64,000 nucleotides of DNA, taken from positions 6,872,213-6,936,212 of the forward strand of contig OZ234493.1 of NCBI GenBank assembly GCA_965153455.1, given 5' to 3'. The notes beneath the pieces are model-generated. The model made no database searches, was not told where the DNA came from, and saw nothing but the letters and a program-made list of their open reading frames with translations. Shown piece after piece: positions 27,444 through 39,956 of the stretch; position 1 is the first letter of the stretch, and the number at the start of each line of letters is the position of its first letter. The DNA is from Sphagnum compactum. Lineage: Eukaryota; Bryophyta; Sphagnopsida; Sphagnales. Made by a program: the position numbers and the translations under genes.

Positions 27444-27622
27444 GATATCAATTTTTTCTTTCTTTCTTTATTTATTTATTTTTGCATGTATGCTCTTTTT
27501 TAGCCCCTCAACTGCAACCCATCCCGAAGATATATTTTTTGAGGGGCTAAAAAAAATGGTAAAAAGAGCAACATGCAAAAATAAAAAAAATAAAAAAAAT
27601 AAAAAATAAAAAATTGATATCT
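27444..27622. mobile_element. Foldback (long inverted repeat) element
   Basis: The left arm begins GATATCAATTTTTT and ends TTTAGCCCCTCAA near 27511. The right arm begins TTGAGGGGCTAAAA near 27539 and ends AAAAAATTGATATC. In between, TTTTTGCATG and GCTCTTTTT pair with their complements in the same order, with only small indels in the A/T runs. The spacer is about 27 bp. It is non-coding; a MITE/foldback relic or a transcribed hairpin are both possible. Confidence 0.65.
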
Positions 27623-28139
27623 CAACTGCAAATTGATTTTGGCTCGGCTTTTTACACATGCACACAATGTTTTTTAAAAAACTATTCAAGGATTTTAGCC
27701 AAAGTGGCGACCCTCCATAGAAAAATTTGTAGACATAGTTGCAATTATCATTAGGAAGATTTTGCCAATTTTGGTTATAAACCCTAAGGGAGGAAAAAAA
27801 AAAAAAAACACTTTTGTTTTTTAAATTTCTGATTTTGAATTTCTCTTTTTGGCTATATTGTGCCAATATATTATTTTAAAAAAAACATTGCATGCAAAAA
27901 CATGTTCGTATAGAGACATTGTGCAACAAAGTTGCGTTGCCCGATGAGGTAGTGATGATTCAACAATTGGAGGAGGGTTTGGAAGTTGCTCACCTAATAT
28001 GAAATATAAGAGACTAAAAACATGCATTTCATGTATTTCTAAATACATAGACAACACTTGTATTTCCAAACATGATGAGCACAAAGGGTGTAGTAGACCA
28101 CCCACAACACAATACTCGAGTCTTTAAAGTATAAATATA

Positions 28140-28162
28140 TATATAAACACACACACACACAC
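28140..28162. repeat. (CA)n microsatellite
   Basis: ATATATAAACACACACACACA run next to ATAT repeats; a second CA run lies at 28360-28379. Confidence 0.8.
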
Positions 28163-30520
28163 AATTCTACATAAGCTTTGTACCAAACCCATATATGACG
28201 ATTTGATAACATCACATTCAAGCACTTGGTGGTTACGAGGTAGGTAGATGCATGTGGATGGTTTAGTGCAAAGCTAACTACTTTGGTTAGTACATAACCA
28301 ACCAAGGTGGTTAGCTCTTGGACGGGAATATACAATAAAAAAGGTGTGTTTCTTGTGTGCGCACACACACACACACACCATTCATCTTGCATGATGTGTT
28401 GGTGGGTGCTAGTTCACTTTGGCCCTTCATCAAGAACTTGCAAACAAAGAATTATAATAGGATTGGTACTTTACATGATTAAATAGGATTATGTCAAGTA
28501 TGCATGAATTAACATGCTTTCTATAGTTTTTGTAGAAGAGCATTGTTGAAGTTTTTGTGGAGGTTCACTAATTCTAAAAAAATTTGTGGAGGTTCACTAA
28601 TTGTAAAAAAAGAGAAAGATGTTAAACATGGGAAAAAAATTGTTTATTAATTTCAAAAGAGAGGGTGATTGAAAGAAGAAAAAAAAAAAGGAGATGGTGG
28701 TGAGATGTGGTAAAAGAAATATACTACTAAAAGGTTTGGTATTAATTAATTATGAGAAATAAAATTTTGAACTTTTGAGAAATTGTTAAGATGTATTTGG
28801 TTGATTCTTAAGACGTAAAATGTACACTTTTAAAAGTTTAAAAAAAAACATTTTTAACGTTTGTGTTGAAATCTTAGGAGACGATTAATGAATTATTAAC
28901 AATAAAAATTTGTTGAAATTGCTAGACTAATATGATAGTCCACACATTTCATATGAGAGGGAAGTTGGAAACATGAACAAAATGTTCACCCTTTCAAAAG
29001 GAGAGGGATGTTGAAAGAAATGAAAAAAAATTGTGCAACAGAGTCCATGGGAGAATGTATGTGCTTGGAAAGAATTTAGGAGAGAAAATTTGAAAAACTT
29101 AGAAAAATGTCAACCCATTTCAAAAGAGAAAGTGATTGAAGAAAGGAAAAGGGAAAAAATAATTCACTTATTAGAAAGTAAAGGAAGGTTGGGAAAGAAA
29201 AGATAAAATAAAATGTTCACCCATTTTAATTAAGAGGGAGGTTAAAGAGGGGAAAATAATAATAATAAATTTTTTTTGTCCATTTCAAAGGAGAAGGAGC
29301 TTGGAACAAGCTTTTTCTACTATTGAAAATTTACCAAAAAGTGAAACAAAAAATGAAATAATTATTGAGAATTTTAGTCATAAAAGACCAATTAAAAACA
29401 TTACCAATTTTTTTGCTAGTTTTCTACATTGGTTTCTAGTAGATAGCTGAAAATATAGAAATATTATTAGATTTTTAGAATTCCATATGTGGTCTTTGGC
29501 CAAAGGGATGATCATCACTTTAGGAACATGACAAAATTGACTAAAATTTGACAACTATTTTGATTATCTAGATCTAGAATAGTTTAGCAATTCACAAAGT
29601 AGCATACTCATATGTAAGAGTGTCAATTGAGTCATGTTAATAAATCCTTGCTTGCAAATTTGAGCTTGTCAAGCCTTACATCTTTCATGTATTGACTATC
29701 ATGTCTTTGCAATTACATTCATCCTTGCTTTGCACACCAACAAAATATTGTAATGAAGGTACAACCAAGAATATTTTGGACAAAGCCCCTCCTCCTTTAG
29801 TTGTCCTTTAATTTTTGCTCCCTTTTCCACACCCAAGTACAAACCTAGAAAAGACCCCCAACCCCAAATGATTTGTAACTCTTAACAATCGACAATATTC
29901 ACACAAAATGTTTCATAAAAAAAGAAAGGAAAAATCTTAAAAGCCAACAACATAAATATGAAGTATAGACTTGATTGTCATATTTCACTATAAATATATA
30001 TTTATATATGTTTACATAAATATTTATATAACCATAAAACCATCCCTTTTTTGGGGGGCATGGTTGAAGAGAGTAGTTGATTGATGAATGAGTACTAACT
30101 AGAGTTTATTAACCAATTGTTGGGTGCATATATAATAGTGTATCATGCCTCCAAATCCTTAAACAAACAACCTAAGCAAAATGTAGGTGCACCAACTTCA
30201 CACACCCTCTTGAGTCTTATCTTGCTTCTAAAGAAAAGGAGAGAAAGGGAGACTACAAACCAAAGGAAGAGTAACTAAAAGAGCAATCCAAGAGTAGAAG
30301 CTTCAAAGTTGCTTAAAGAGTAGAAGAAAGGGGGTCACCCACTCCCCTTCCAATTTCCTACCTACTTTTAAACCATCTTCAAGGACTTGACCCAAATGGG
30401 AAAAGGGACTTTTTTTATATAAAGGGAAAGAAGGGACCAAACATGGTAGTGGGAGAACAAATAGTAGGTGCTCTTCCTCTTCTCTTCCTCTCTTCTTGCT
30501 TTATGCATGACCTAGTTAGT

Positions 30521-30572
30521 GGTTTAGGTTTAGGGTTTAACTAAACCTAAACCACTAAACCTAAACCACCAC
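30521..30572. repeat. Telomere-like hairpin
   Basis: GTGGTTTAGGTTTA and TAAACCTAAACCAC are perfect inverted repeats around GGGTTTAAC, followed by another CTAAACCTAAACC. The motif is a variant of the plant telomere unit. Confidence 0.65.
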
Positions 30573-31322
30573 ATCACAACTTTGGCAATTCCAAACACCC
30601 CCAAAAGAATATCATAGTCCATGTGTTTTGCATTGTTCTCATTTGACAAAAACCAAAACATGTTAATATTATGGTCCCAATTCCCAATCGGCGTTTTCTT
30701 TCTTCCTCCCCCCCCCCCCCGAATTTTTTTTCAGTTTTTTCAGCAAAATTATTGGGAAAACTTAGGATTTTTCTTTTCTCTATTGTAAAGATTTTTGACT
30801 ATTTTTTTCTATTTTTTTCATAAAAATTCACCAAATTTTGATATCAATAATTTGGAAATATATATATATTTATAAAAAAAACACTGGTCCCAATGTTTCC
30901 CTTTTGTATTTAGAGAAACCTCATATGGTTGTGCCGCATATACCCGCTTCTTTAGGGTACATCAATTCAGAGAAAATAAGTCAAGTTAAATCGTAAGCCC
31001 GATATATCCAACAGGTATAATCCGGGTAAAAATTATACCCATCCTTATACCCATTAGTAAATTTTTTGGAATTTTACACAAAACTGGCAGTTCTTTGATT
31101 CTGAACTTTGCCGTTTTTTCAAATACCCGGTGCTGTCAGCTCTTGAATTCGAAACATTGAAAGGACCAGAAACCAACGGATATCAACCAAATCAAATACC
31201 CACCCAACGCAGCGGGTTAAACACTCCCCATGTAAAGGGGGGGTGGGCACTCCGGAAGAAGGGCAGGGCTATAAAAATGAAGTCCCCAATGCAGGGCAAC
31301 TACATAAGAGAGTTTCCATATG

Positions 31323-31490
31323 CCCAAAAGATACCCTAAACCCATCAACCCAAAGGCCCAAAAGATACCCTAAACCCATCAACCCAAAGGCCCAAAAGAT
31401 ACCCTAAACCCATCAACCCAAAGGCCCAAAAGGTACCCTAAACCCATCAACCCAAAGGCCCAAAAGGTACCCTAAACCCTAAACCCCACA
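31323..31490. repeat. 34-bp minisatellite with telomere-like CCCTAAA core
   Basis: Units start CCCAAAAGATACCCTAAACC at 31323, 31357, 31391, 31425 and 31459. The first three are nearly identical. The last two have GGTACC in place of GATACC, and the final one ends in CCCTAAACCCTAAACCCC. Confidence 0.9.
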
Positions 31491-34400
31491 CTTAGGGTCA
31501 TTAGTGATTTACTTATGGTCCTTTTGGTGCACAATATGAACATAATAGGCATGCCACTCCTACTTTGTCCTTCTTGATTTATTATTATTATTATTTATGG
31601 AAATTATTTGGGGTGTTTAGTCGGGATCGTATTTCACAAGTTAAACATCCATTAGGGCTAATTCTTCTCTATTACTTGACTAATTCTTCTCATGCTAAAT
31701 TGGCCATTCGGCTTTCCATGGACCTAATTAGTAGGCCTTGGCAAAGTGCAACCCATGAATCCCTCACCCTTTTGGGCTATCGAGTTACCATGCAAAAAGT
31801 CGTGGATATAATTAAAATTTACAAAAAAAATGGAAAAATAGTTTTTAAAAAAATATTATTTATAGATATTTTCTTTCAATTGAGGAAAACCATGTTTCAA
31901 GGAATTGCTATCCCCTAATTTAATTATTTTAATTTGATGCCCAATTTTTTCATTCTAAAATTTTCAGCAAATAAAAAATATACTTAATAAAACCAAAACA
32001 AATCTTAAAACTTTTTGTGTTGTCATTGTGGTTAAATAGTTTTGATTTAGTGTTTATCTAATTGGACTTCAAGTGTTGCTATAATATATATTTTGACTGA
32101 GTTTTTGAAATTTTTGATGGATAGTGTTGAATGTTTTTCAAAAAATCGACAACAGTAAAAATAATTTAATTTATGCCAAAATTGCCCATGTACTACTACA
32201 TTAGTCATGTCCAAAATGATATGTCACCACCAAAAGCTTCCAATGTGGTTGTAGGAAAATTTGCCTATGGACATGAAGATACAATTGATGGCACCTTAAA
32301 GAGTCAACAATGATGACCAACACTCAAGATCAAGAGTTACAAGTTGAATTTCATGTTTATGTGCCATAACATAAAGGCTTCATGCTATATTGCCCTCATC
32401 CAACTCCATAGGCTTGTTGTTTTGTGCTTTGTATGGTTTTGCATAGAATTGCGCAATTCATGTTGTAATATTTTGCGAAAAAAGACAATTGATATTTTGT
32501 CAATCTTCGTTTGTGGGATTTGAACCCATTATCAAAATTATATCCAATTTCACTAAAAAAAATTTAACATTTCAATTGATTATTCAAACCTTATGGTAAA
32601 ATTATGTAGGGTGTTGTAGAACTTTTTCTAATGCTTTTTTTGGACACCTTGCAAAGTTCAATGGGAGATGTGTTCATGGGAGTTACTCCCATTTTTTTGA
32701 AGTGTAAATGGAGGACATGTGACCTAGTGTATTTTTTCCTCCACTATTAAGCCCTTAACTTAAGGCTTTATCGGAATTAGACCCATGCTCAACTCTGCTT
32801 TGCATGGACCTTTATTTGAATAAAGCTTGTGGCCTCAAGCTTTATCTTACACTTTATTTGCAAAGGGTACATAATAATAAGGATGAAAAGGAATGGAAAA
32901 TGCCGGGATTAAAAAAGTCTTGGGGATACCACCAATGGCAAGTATGATAAATGTTAAGGGAGAATGGGAAATGAGTTGCCAAAGGAAAATAAATCAATTA
33001 AAAAGAAGCTAATAAGCTCAATTCATTCTCACCATGAAAAGCAAGTAGGAACAAATCGAAGGTGAGATTGGAAGGTGGGTCCACACAAATGGGCAAAGAG
33101 AAAGCAAACGCAAGTACGAGTACTCAACTTAGAATTGAAAAGGTTTGCATCAAATTTGTTGTTCACAATTCACACCTTTTAAATGTACATTGGGTGTTTC
33201 TCTATTTTTTTTTTAAATTGTAATTTCTAAAAAAAGGGTTATTGGTCCAAATAACAACCCAACCATGCCATGATATTGAAATTTTGTTGCATTTTGGAAA
33301 ATACCCAACTTTTGAAGTAATTAACCTTTTAATGCATAACGAGATGTGAAGACATTTGGAAAGAAAAGAAGGTGGTGGTGGTGGTGATTTGGGAGTCAAT
33401 GGGGCATGCAAGCAAGGTGTTGTTGAAGAACATTTTGTGATAGAAAATAGTGAGTGAAAAGTTTCAAGTTGGCGCTTAAAAGGGTTCTCTCCTATGCATG
33501 AATCCCTTTGGGGTTTAGGGTTTATATAATGACTTATGAAACGCCAAAAGAGTCCAAACACATGAATTTTTGGTACCAATTTTGAACCACCAAAAGTTGT
33601 ATCGAATTGGTAGCAATTGGCAAAGGCATGTTTGTGTGTGTTTCTCACCTCTCATATTTAACCTTCTCTTGCTTGTTTGCCCTTCTTTTTCATTTCCTCT
33701 TTCTAACCTTGGTTAAGTTTTAACCTTTCTCCAAGGTTACAAGTTGCAACCCGTGTTCTTGCTTCAGATTTGACTTTTTGGTTGGTTTTGTTCGAGTTCT
33801 CTGAGGGGCCGTTCAAAACCCATTTTACACAAGTTTTTGCTTGTTTCTTTTTTTTAAACAAAAATACTTTTTTTTTTGTTTTTTTTTTAAAATTGGGCTT
33901 AGACATGTTGTTCATTTGAGAAAAGAAATCGAGTGTGCATTTTTTTGGAGGAATAAATTTTGGGATGGGGTTGGTAGAGGTGGCATTAAGAATGCAATTG
34001 TTACTTTTGAAACTTGTCAAGTTTTTGTCTTTTTCTTTTGGTTTAGATATGTAGTTGATATTGGTGGTCAATTTTTATTGATTATATTAGTTATAGTAAT
34101 TTAAAGTATTTCAATTTTGGGCTATGTGTAGGTAGGTAGAATTGGATCTGAACTGGGCTTACTTATGAATTTTTCTAAACAACTAACTGGGAATGGGAGT
34201 TTTGAAATGTGAAAAATGGAGGTCTAAATCAATCTAGAGGTCGTATCAATTTTTTTTAGAAAATGTTTAAACTAAAATCAAGAATCATTTCCATTTTCTG
34301 AAAAAAAGTTGAAATTAGGATTGGAAGTTCTTCTTTTTCAAAAGAACCAAATAACATTGGTTGCAATTAGTGTTGGTAGGTTCATGGTATTGGCCATGTT

Positions 34401-35220
34401 TAGGTCCTAGGTTGAGTTTTGTGATATGGAGATCAAACGTTCAAAATCAAAAATAAATTTATTAGAATGCTTACAAACTTTGATGTAATAACCAATGTTG
34501 GAAGGTTCTAGGATTTAGCAAAAGTTCAAGTCTAGATAATAGGTCAAAATTTAGGGTTTTTAATCAAAGATTTAAAGTTTGTTGGAATTGCCATTGGAAC
34601 TAACCTAGCAATCATCTTCTTTTCAAAATTGAATTAGAATCTCAACGGTGTTAGCGTAGAGCAGCCGATGACCGAACACTTAAGGGTTCAAAGAGTTGAT
34701 GCATCTCAGATGTTGCTCCATTGTAGCAAGAGCTTAAATAAAAGTTGTAAATCTAAAAGTTGTGCATCCAAGGGCGTTTGAATCATAAATAAGGCTCAAG
34801 AAATGAGCAAGTTATGCATATTTTAATGTCCGGGGCTCAAAAACACGACAAGAAAATCCCTTGATCACTCAACAACGCATCAACATTAGCATGCTCATGC
34901 ATGAACAAATGTTTGATGATCCATGATCGAACATTATTACCCTCTTCACAAATATTGAATGCATCATAAGGATGAACAAAAAAGGGCACAAAAATGTTCA
35001 TCTTTGGTTTCAACGGACATGATTAAAAAAAAGTTTTTTAATTGATGGTGGTAGGGGCAAAAGAGAATGAAACCCTAATTTTGTTCTTCATTCTTGGCCA
35101 CTGCCACCTCCGCCTTCGGCTACATCTACCAAAAATTTGCACGCATTTCCTTTCTTTGGAGTAGGTAATCATGATGTTGCGCTACATTGCTTAAAGCTCA
35201 AGCATTTCAAGCTTGTTCCT
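31491..35220. other. Gene-free spacer
   Basis: Frames of 117 (31565, plus) and 148 codons (33202-33648, minus) occur but lack recognisable domains, exon neighbours or leader. At 32512-32527 the minus strand has a lone B-box-like TGGGTTCAAATCCCA with no A box. Confidence 0.45.
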
Positions 35221-36470
35221 TTTTAGCTATAGCTGTTAGTGATCTTGGTCTTGGTGGTCTTCATCTTGCATCTCATGTTTATAATTACTTGTGACCCTCC
35301 TAGTCGCAATCCTCATGTTGATCATTGTCTTCCTTTTCCTCCCTCTTGGCTACAGCTATTAATGACCTTCATGGTTTTCATGATCTTGATCTTGGTAGTT
35401 TGAATCTTGCATCTTTTATGCTTGCATCTTTTACAGTTGTTCACAACCTTCCTAGTCACAATCCTCATGTTGATCGTTGTCTTCCTTTTCCTTTCTCTTG
35501 GTTGTAGTTATTAACGACCCTTTTGGTCGTTGTGATCTTGATCTTGGTGGTCTGAGTTTTGCATTTCTTGTAGCTGCTTGCAACCTTCATAGTCATGATC
35601 CTCATGTTGATCATTATTTTTCTTTTCTTCCTTCTTGGCTACACCTACTAATGACCTTCTCAGTCGTTGTGATTTTGATATTGAAGGTTTGAATCTTATA
35701 TATGTTATGTTTGCATCTTTTGCAACTGCTTCCGACCTTCTTGGTCACAGTTCTCATGTTGATCGTCGTCTTCCTTTTCCTCCCTCTTGGTTACAACTAC
35801 TAACAACCATCTTGGTCGTCATGATCATGATATTAGTGGTTTGAGTCTTGCATTTCTTGTGCTCACAACCCTCTTGGTCATAGTCTTCATGTTGATCGTC
35901 ATTTTCCTTCTCCTCCTTCTTGGTTGCAGCTGCTAATGCCCCTCCTAGTCGTTGTGATCTTGATATTGGTGGTCCTTGTCTTGCATCTCTTGTGTTTATA
36001 GCAGCTTGTGACCCTCTTATTCGTGATCTTCATATTGATCATTGTCTTTCTTTTCCTCCCTCTTGGTTACAATTACTACCAACCTTCTTGGTCGTTGTGA
36101 TCTTGATTTTGGTGGTTTGAGTATTACATCTCTTGTGTTTTCAATTGTTTGCGACCCTCTTGGTCATGATCCTCATGTTGATCGTTGTCTTTTTTTCTCT
36201 CCTTCATGGCTATAACCGCTAGTGACCTTCTTGGTCGTTGTGATCTTGATCTTGGTGGTCTGAGTTTTGCATCTTTTTTGCTTACAACTGCATTGATCCT
36301 TGCAGTCGTGATTTTGATATTCATGGTCTTGGTTGCAACTGTTGGTGATCCTCCTAGTTATGGTCTTGGTTGCAATTGTCGACAATCCTCCTAGTTGTGG
36401 TTTTGATTATAGTTGTTAGCATTCCTCTTGGTTGTGGTCTTGGTTGTAATTATTGGTGATCCTCCTAAAC
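35221..36470 (+). repeat. Minisatellite, about 8 units of 133-152 bp, with protein-like repeat
   Basis: GTTGATC followed by (A/G)TTGTCTTCCTTTTCCTCCC recurs at 35318, 35469, 35606, 35758, 35891, 36033 (as ATTGATC) and 36178. Each unit also has GTCGTTGTGATCTTGAT. Translated on the plus strand, each gives the same peptide theme (RCDLDLGGL, SHDPHVDHCLPFPPSWL). Because the unit length is not a multiple of three, the frame changes from unit to unit, so no long protein results. Either a decayed repeat gene or a plain satellite. Confidence 0.75.
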
Positions 36471-36779
36471 CCTAACTCCCCCCTTTTTCTTTGGTTACTT
36501 AGTAAAATGAAGTAGGCGCACTTTAACGTGACCGCGAGCAAGTAATCTAGCCCTTGTTTATAAACTTGCCTCCCATTGTGCTGGAGTAAACCCTGAAAAC
36601 CTTATAATTAGATTGATCTTTGACCCTTGTGTAGACCAATAAGCTCGAAAATGTTCATGTAGATGCTGCCATGTTTCCTTAACAATTATTATAGACTAAT
36701 TGTATTCAAAATCTATTATTGCACTTCTGGTAGCTACACATTGAGATGCATGTTCATCTACAGTGAAATAAATTGCAAA

Positions 36780-37007
36780 ACTTTAAACCCTATTTTCTTC
36801 CCTTTCTTTGTGACGTGTTTCCCTAATTACCTTTACAACTACCTTCTCCATAGCCGTCTTATGCATAATTGCTAAGTATTTAACATTGATCACAACATGA
36901 AACTGTGAATAGTCCACTAATGGCTCCTTTCCTCTAGTTTGTTTTGCAGGCAGATGAATGAGCAACAACAATTGGTGCATTATCATGGTATCTTGAGTCA
37001 AGTTCAA
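36780..37007 (-). pseudogene. DDE-transposase-like C-terminal fragment
   Basis: The minus-strand frame reads RGKEPLVDYSQFHVV, then a helical, basic tail (EKVVVKVIRETRHKEREEN) and a stop. The pattern 'GK-PL-DYS-SHV-T' followed by a Lys/Glu-rich helix recalls the tails of plant DDE-type transposases. No catalytic domain is nearby, so this is a relic. The identification rests on recall of the motif and is tentative. Confidence 0.35.
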
Positions 37008-37099
37008 AGAATTGTTCTTCTTGCACTTGCTCTTAATTAAAGTTTTTTAAATTTACTATTAAATGTGTAGGCATCCCCCCCCTCCCCCCCCCCTTAAAC

Positions 37100-39627
37100 C
37101 AAACCCCCAAACCCTTGTAAATGTTCCATACAACACCCTTTATTGAACCCTAACAAATCTGCAAAGTGAAAAAATGTGTTCAAAGTTGGCAAATTGCAAA
37201 AGAAAAATTGTAAATCCATTCACAAAAACACCCATCTCCAAACAACCAAACCCTATCATCACACATGGGTATTTTTTTGGGTCAAGTAAGCATGCACAAC
37301 TATTCATCTTATACCCTCTAGCACACACAATAATCCCTAAAGGCACTCCTTTATTTTTTTAAAAACCATTCTGGAACTACCCCCTACACTGATCATAAAA
37401 TAGCCCCCCTTGAATAGTAGAGGTCAAAAATCCAAACTATAATTAATATTGTATTTTAAAAAATTTGAACCACATGTACTAGTTGAACAAACTAATATTA
37501 CATACAATTTTTTTTTGTTTAATTGTGTGTAATGGAGATGGAATCAGGCCTAGTTTTAAACCATACCCAACTTTAAAGTTTTTGTGAAAATGATCGAATC
37601 AAAGGTTTTAGATTTTGAAAAAATCAAATTTCAAGACCAAACCTAAGGTTCGATCAAAAACAAAAGGAGAGTTGAAATTGAGTGTCAAGGTTCCTTTCAA
37701 AATCAAGAACCAAACAACATTAGTAAGAACCATTATTGTGTAAGTATATGGTTAGCTAGGTCAAGTGAACAAGTCATAAATTGAGTGGTTTAAGGCAAGT
37801 ATAAACCCCATACTTATGATAATCTAGTCCATCTCATTAGAATGACCCTTGATACATGGACACGCAATTTAGGTTGGGTTCGTTGCTTGAGGGATGAATG
37901 GTTCTTAATAACCTTTTCATCTTGGAAAATGTGGTGGTGTCTAGGAATTTGTTCAACGATAATAGGTCAATTTGGTAATTTACATGATCCTCAAACATAA
38001 ATATTTCAAATATAAATGTTCCAAAGTCCTTTTAGGATCGTCATATTTTAACCTAGTAGTTCAATTAGAATTGCCGATTCTTATATCATTGAAGGTGGTA
38101 CACCTAATGGCCCAAAATGCTTTATGACTTTCAATTACCTTTACAACTAATGGCAAGTTGAACACACCACACAAAGCAATGTTAAATGTATCCTATTGTA
38201 ACCAAACTATACATGATTCTAGTCATAAGTTAATTGGTCACCCCAAAAAACCATGAGTTAAACTAGGGTTGTGTGGTTCTTTGATTTTGTTGATAAACAT
38301 CGAATCCATATTTTTGAATTGTTAAAAACTAAAAAAATATCATGTTCAGTTTTATGAAAATTTTCAAAATCAGAAAACTTAGGGTTTTGAATTTTTTTTT
38401 AAAAAGCTAACATTTTTCATGAAAGACCTAGCAAAGATCTCATGATTTTAAAGTAGTTTCTTTCAATTTTGTGCAAGTTTTGTTTTTTAAAAACCTCCAA
38501 TCCTGGTTTTAATATTGTAAATTTTATTTAAAATTTTTTAAAATACAAATTTGAACTTCCAATTTCTAAACCCTTTGATTCCGATTCTAGCACACTTTTT
38601 CAAAATTAAGGACCTCTAGGCCTAGTTCAAAAACCGGGTTTGGTTTAGGTACAAACTACACATTCCTGAATGCTAGAGATTATGTGGGTATAAAGTTTTA
38701 CAAAACATTAAAATAAGATCTATGTAAGTATTGAGTTTAACAAATAATAAAACTTAATGCTTAACCACCTTACCCTAAGGTCAATTTTGTCATTAAATAA
38801 TCCTCAAAATAGTGAAATGAAATTTTGTGAAATATGAAGTTGACATGATGAAAATCATCATAATCATAGACTACACTCTGAATAATTTCACTACTCATAT
38901 CACCATATAATAATAGTAGATGATGGGGAAAAAAAAAAAATCAAAACTAAAGAACAAATTCATTTTTTGAAATTTAACAATTATTCATTTTGTCAATGTG
39001 GAGACTAACCCTAGGCTATGATATAAAGTTCAACCTACTTGTTAACATTTTTAAAAAAATATAGATTACCTATTTAAAAATCTTGACCTTCTTTTTAAAA
39101 GTTTTGCTTCACCACGGTTTCAAATCTAATGAAGGACTATCGCAATCGTCTAGTTCTTGTGCCAATTCCAACAAAAGGGCGTCAATTGGGGCATAAGAAC
39201 TTACACCTTATGTTTTATCTTTCAAATTGAATACCCTCCCAACATTAGTTTCTTTGACCTAGTTCTTGAACAAAAAAATGAAACCCTACTTAAAAATCAA
39301 AACCAAAACCACTTCTATGATGTTAGAGAATAGGTGGTCATGGGTCCAAGCTAGGTCTTTGATGTTTTGAGAACCATCAATCAAGCTTCCATATACCTAA
39401 CCATTACTTGTTGGTTCTTTCTTTGGAAAAGAGATTATTGCCCAATGCAATGCTAGGTTAAACCTTGGGTGAAGGGTCAAGCTCTGATGGTACATGTGTT
39501 AGAAAATGATTAGAAAGTGACCACCTTCAAAAGGTGTCCTATAGGGGTCAAAGGTCAATTCATTGGTAAACTAATAAAGACATGTGTAATTCACCATGTC
39601 TTTGGGCCTCCTTTCACCCTTCTTTTT
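37100..39627. other. Gene-free spacer
   Basis: AT-rich sequence starting after a C-rich tract at 37074-37092. No ORF or array supported. Confidence 0.5.
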
Positions 39628-39956
39628 GTGGTATCCGTAAAGTAACGAAATTTTATTAAATCTCAGTATGAAATGCTAAAACTCAGCATTTAATGCACAA
39701 AGTTCAAAAGGAATTATAGTAGGAGCTGTACAGGTAGGAGCAGTGAAAATATATGTAGCAGCAGTGGAGGCACTCAGGAAAAAAGAAAGACAGGGTGATG
39801 AAAATCAGAAGTCCATCAAAATTGGTGGCTTTCTGAGTTTCACCCCTGTTGAATGCTAATGTACTATTTGGCAGGTTTCTTTTAAAAACTGAACCCCTTT
39901 AAAGGGACCAAACTCAGGGTTCTGGTGTTGTATTTTCCTTACTTTACAGATAACTC
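39628..39956 (+). mobile_element. MITE copy 2, same family
   Basis: A 329-bp element. Its right end, ACTTTACAGATAACTC followed by TA, and its diverged left end, GTGGTATCCGTAAAGTAA, are inverted repeats of each other. The interior shares long blocks with copy 1 (reverse complement) and copy 3. Blocks include AAACTCAGCATTTAATGCAC, the TAGGAGCAGTGAAAATATAT stretch and CTCAGGAAAAAAGAAAGACA. It is non-coding and there is no clear TA at the left edge. Confidence 0.7.

Larger units (their letters stand above)
26691..30520. other. Spacer with microsatellites and weak repeats
   Basis: Holds the microsatellites and foldback element listed separately. From 28640 to 29300 a phrase like CCATTTCAAAAGAGAGGGTG, followed by a GAAAG-rich stretch, returns about five times as a very degenerate repeat. 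No gene. Confidence 0.5.

Noticed and set aside
32512-32527. B-box-like TGGGTTCAAATCCCA on the minus strand
   Set aside because: No A box, anticodon arm or acceptor stem at the expected distance.
33202-33648. 148-codon minus-strand frame
   Set aside because: Low-complexity middle (SPPPPPSF) and no domain, conserved motif or partner exon.
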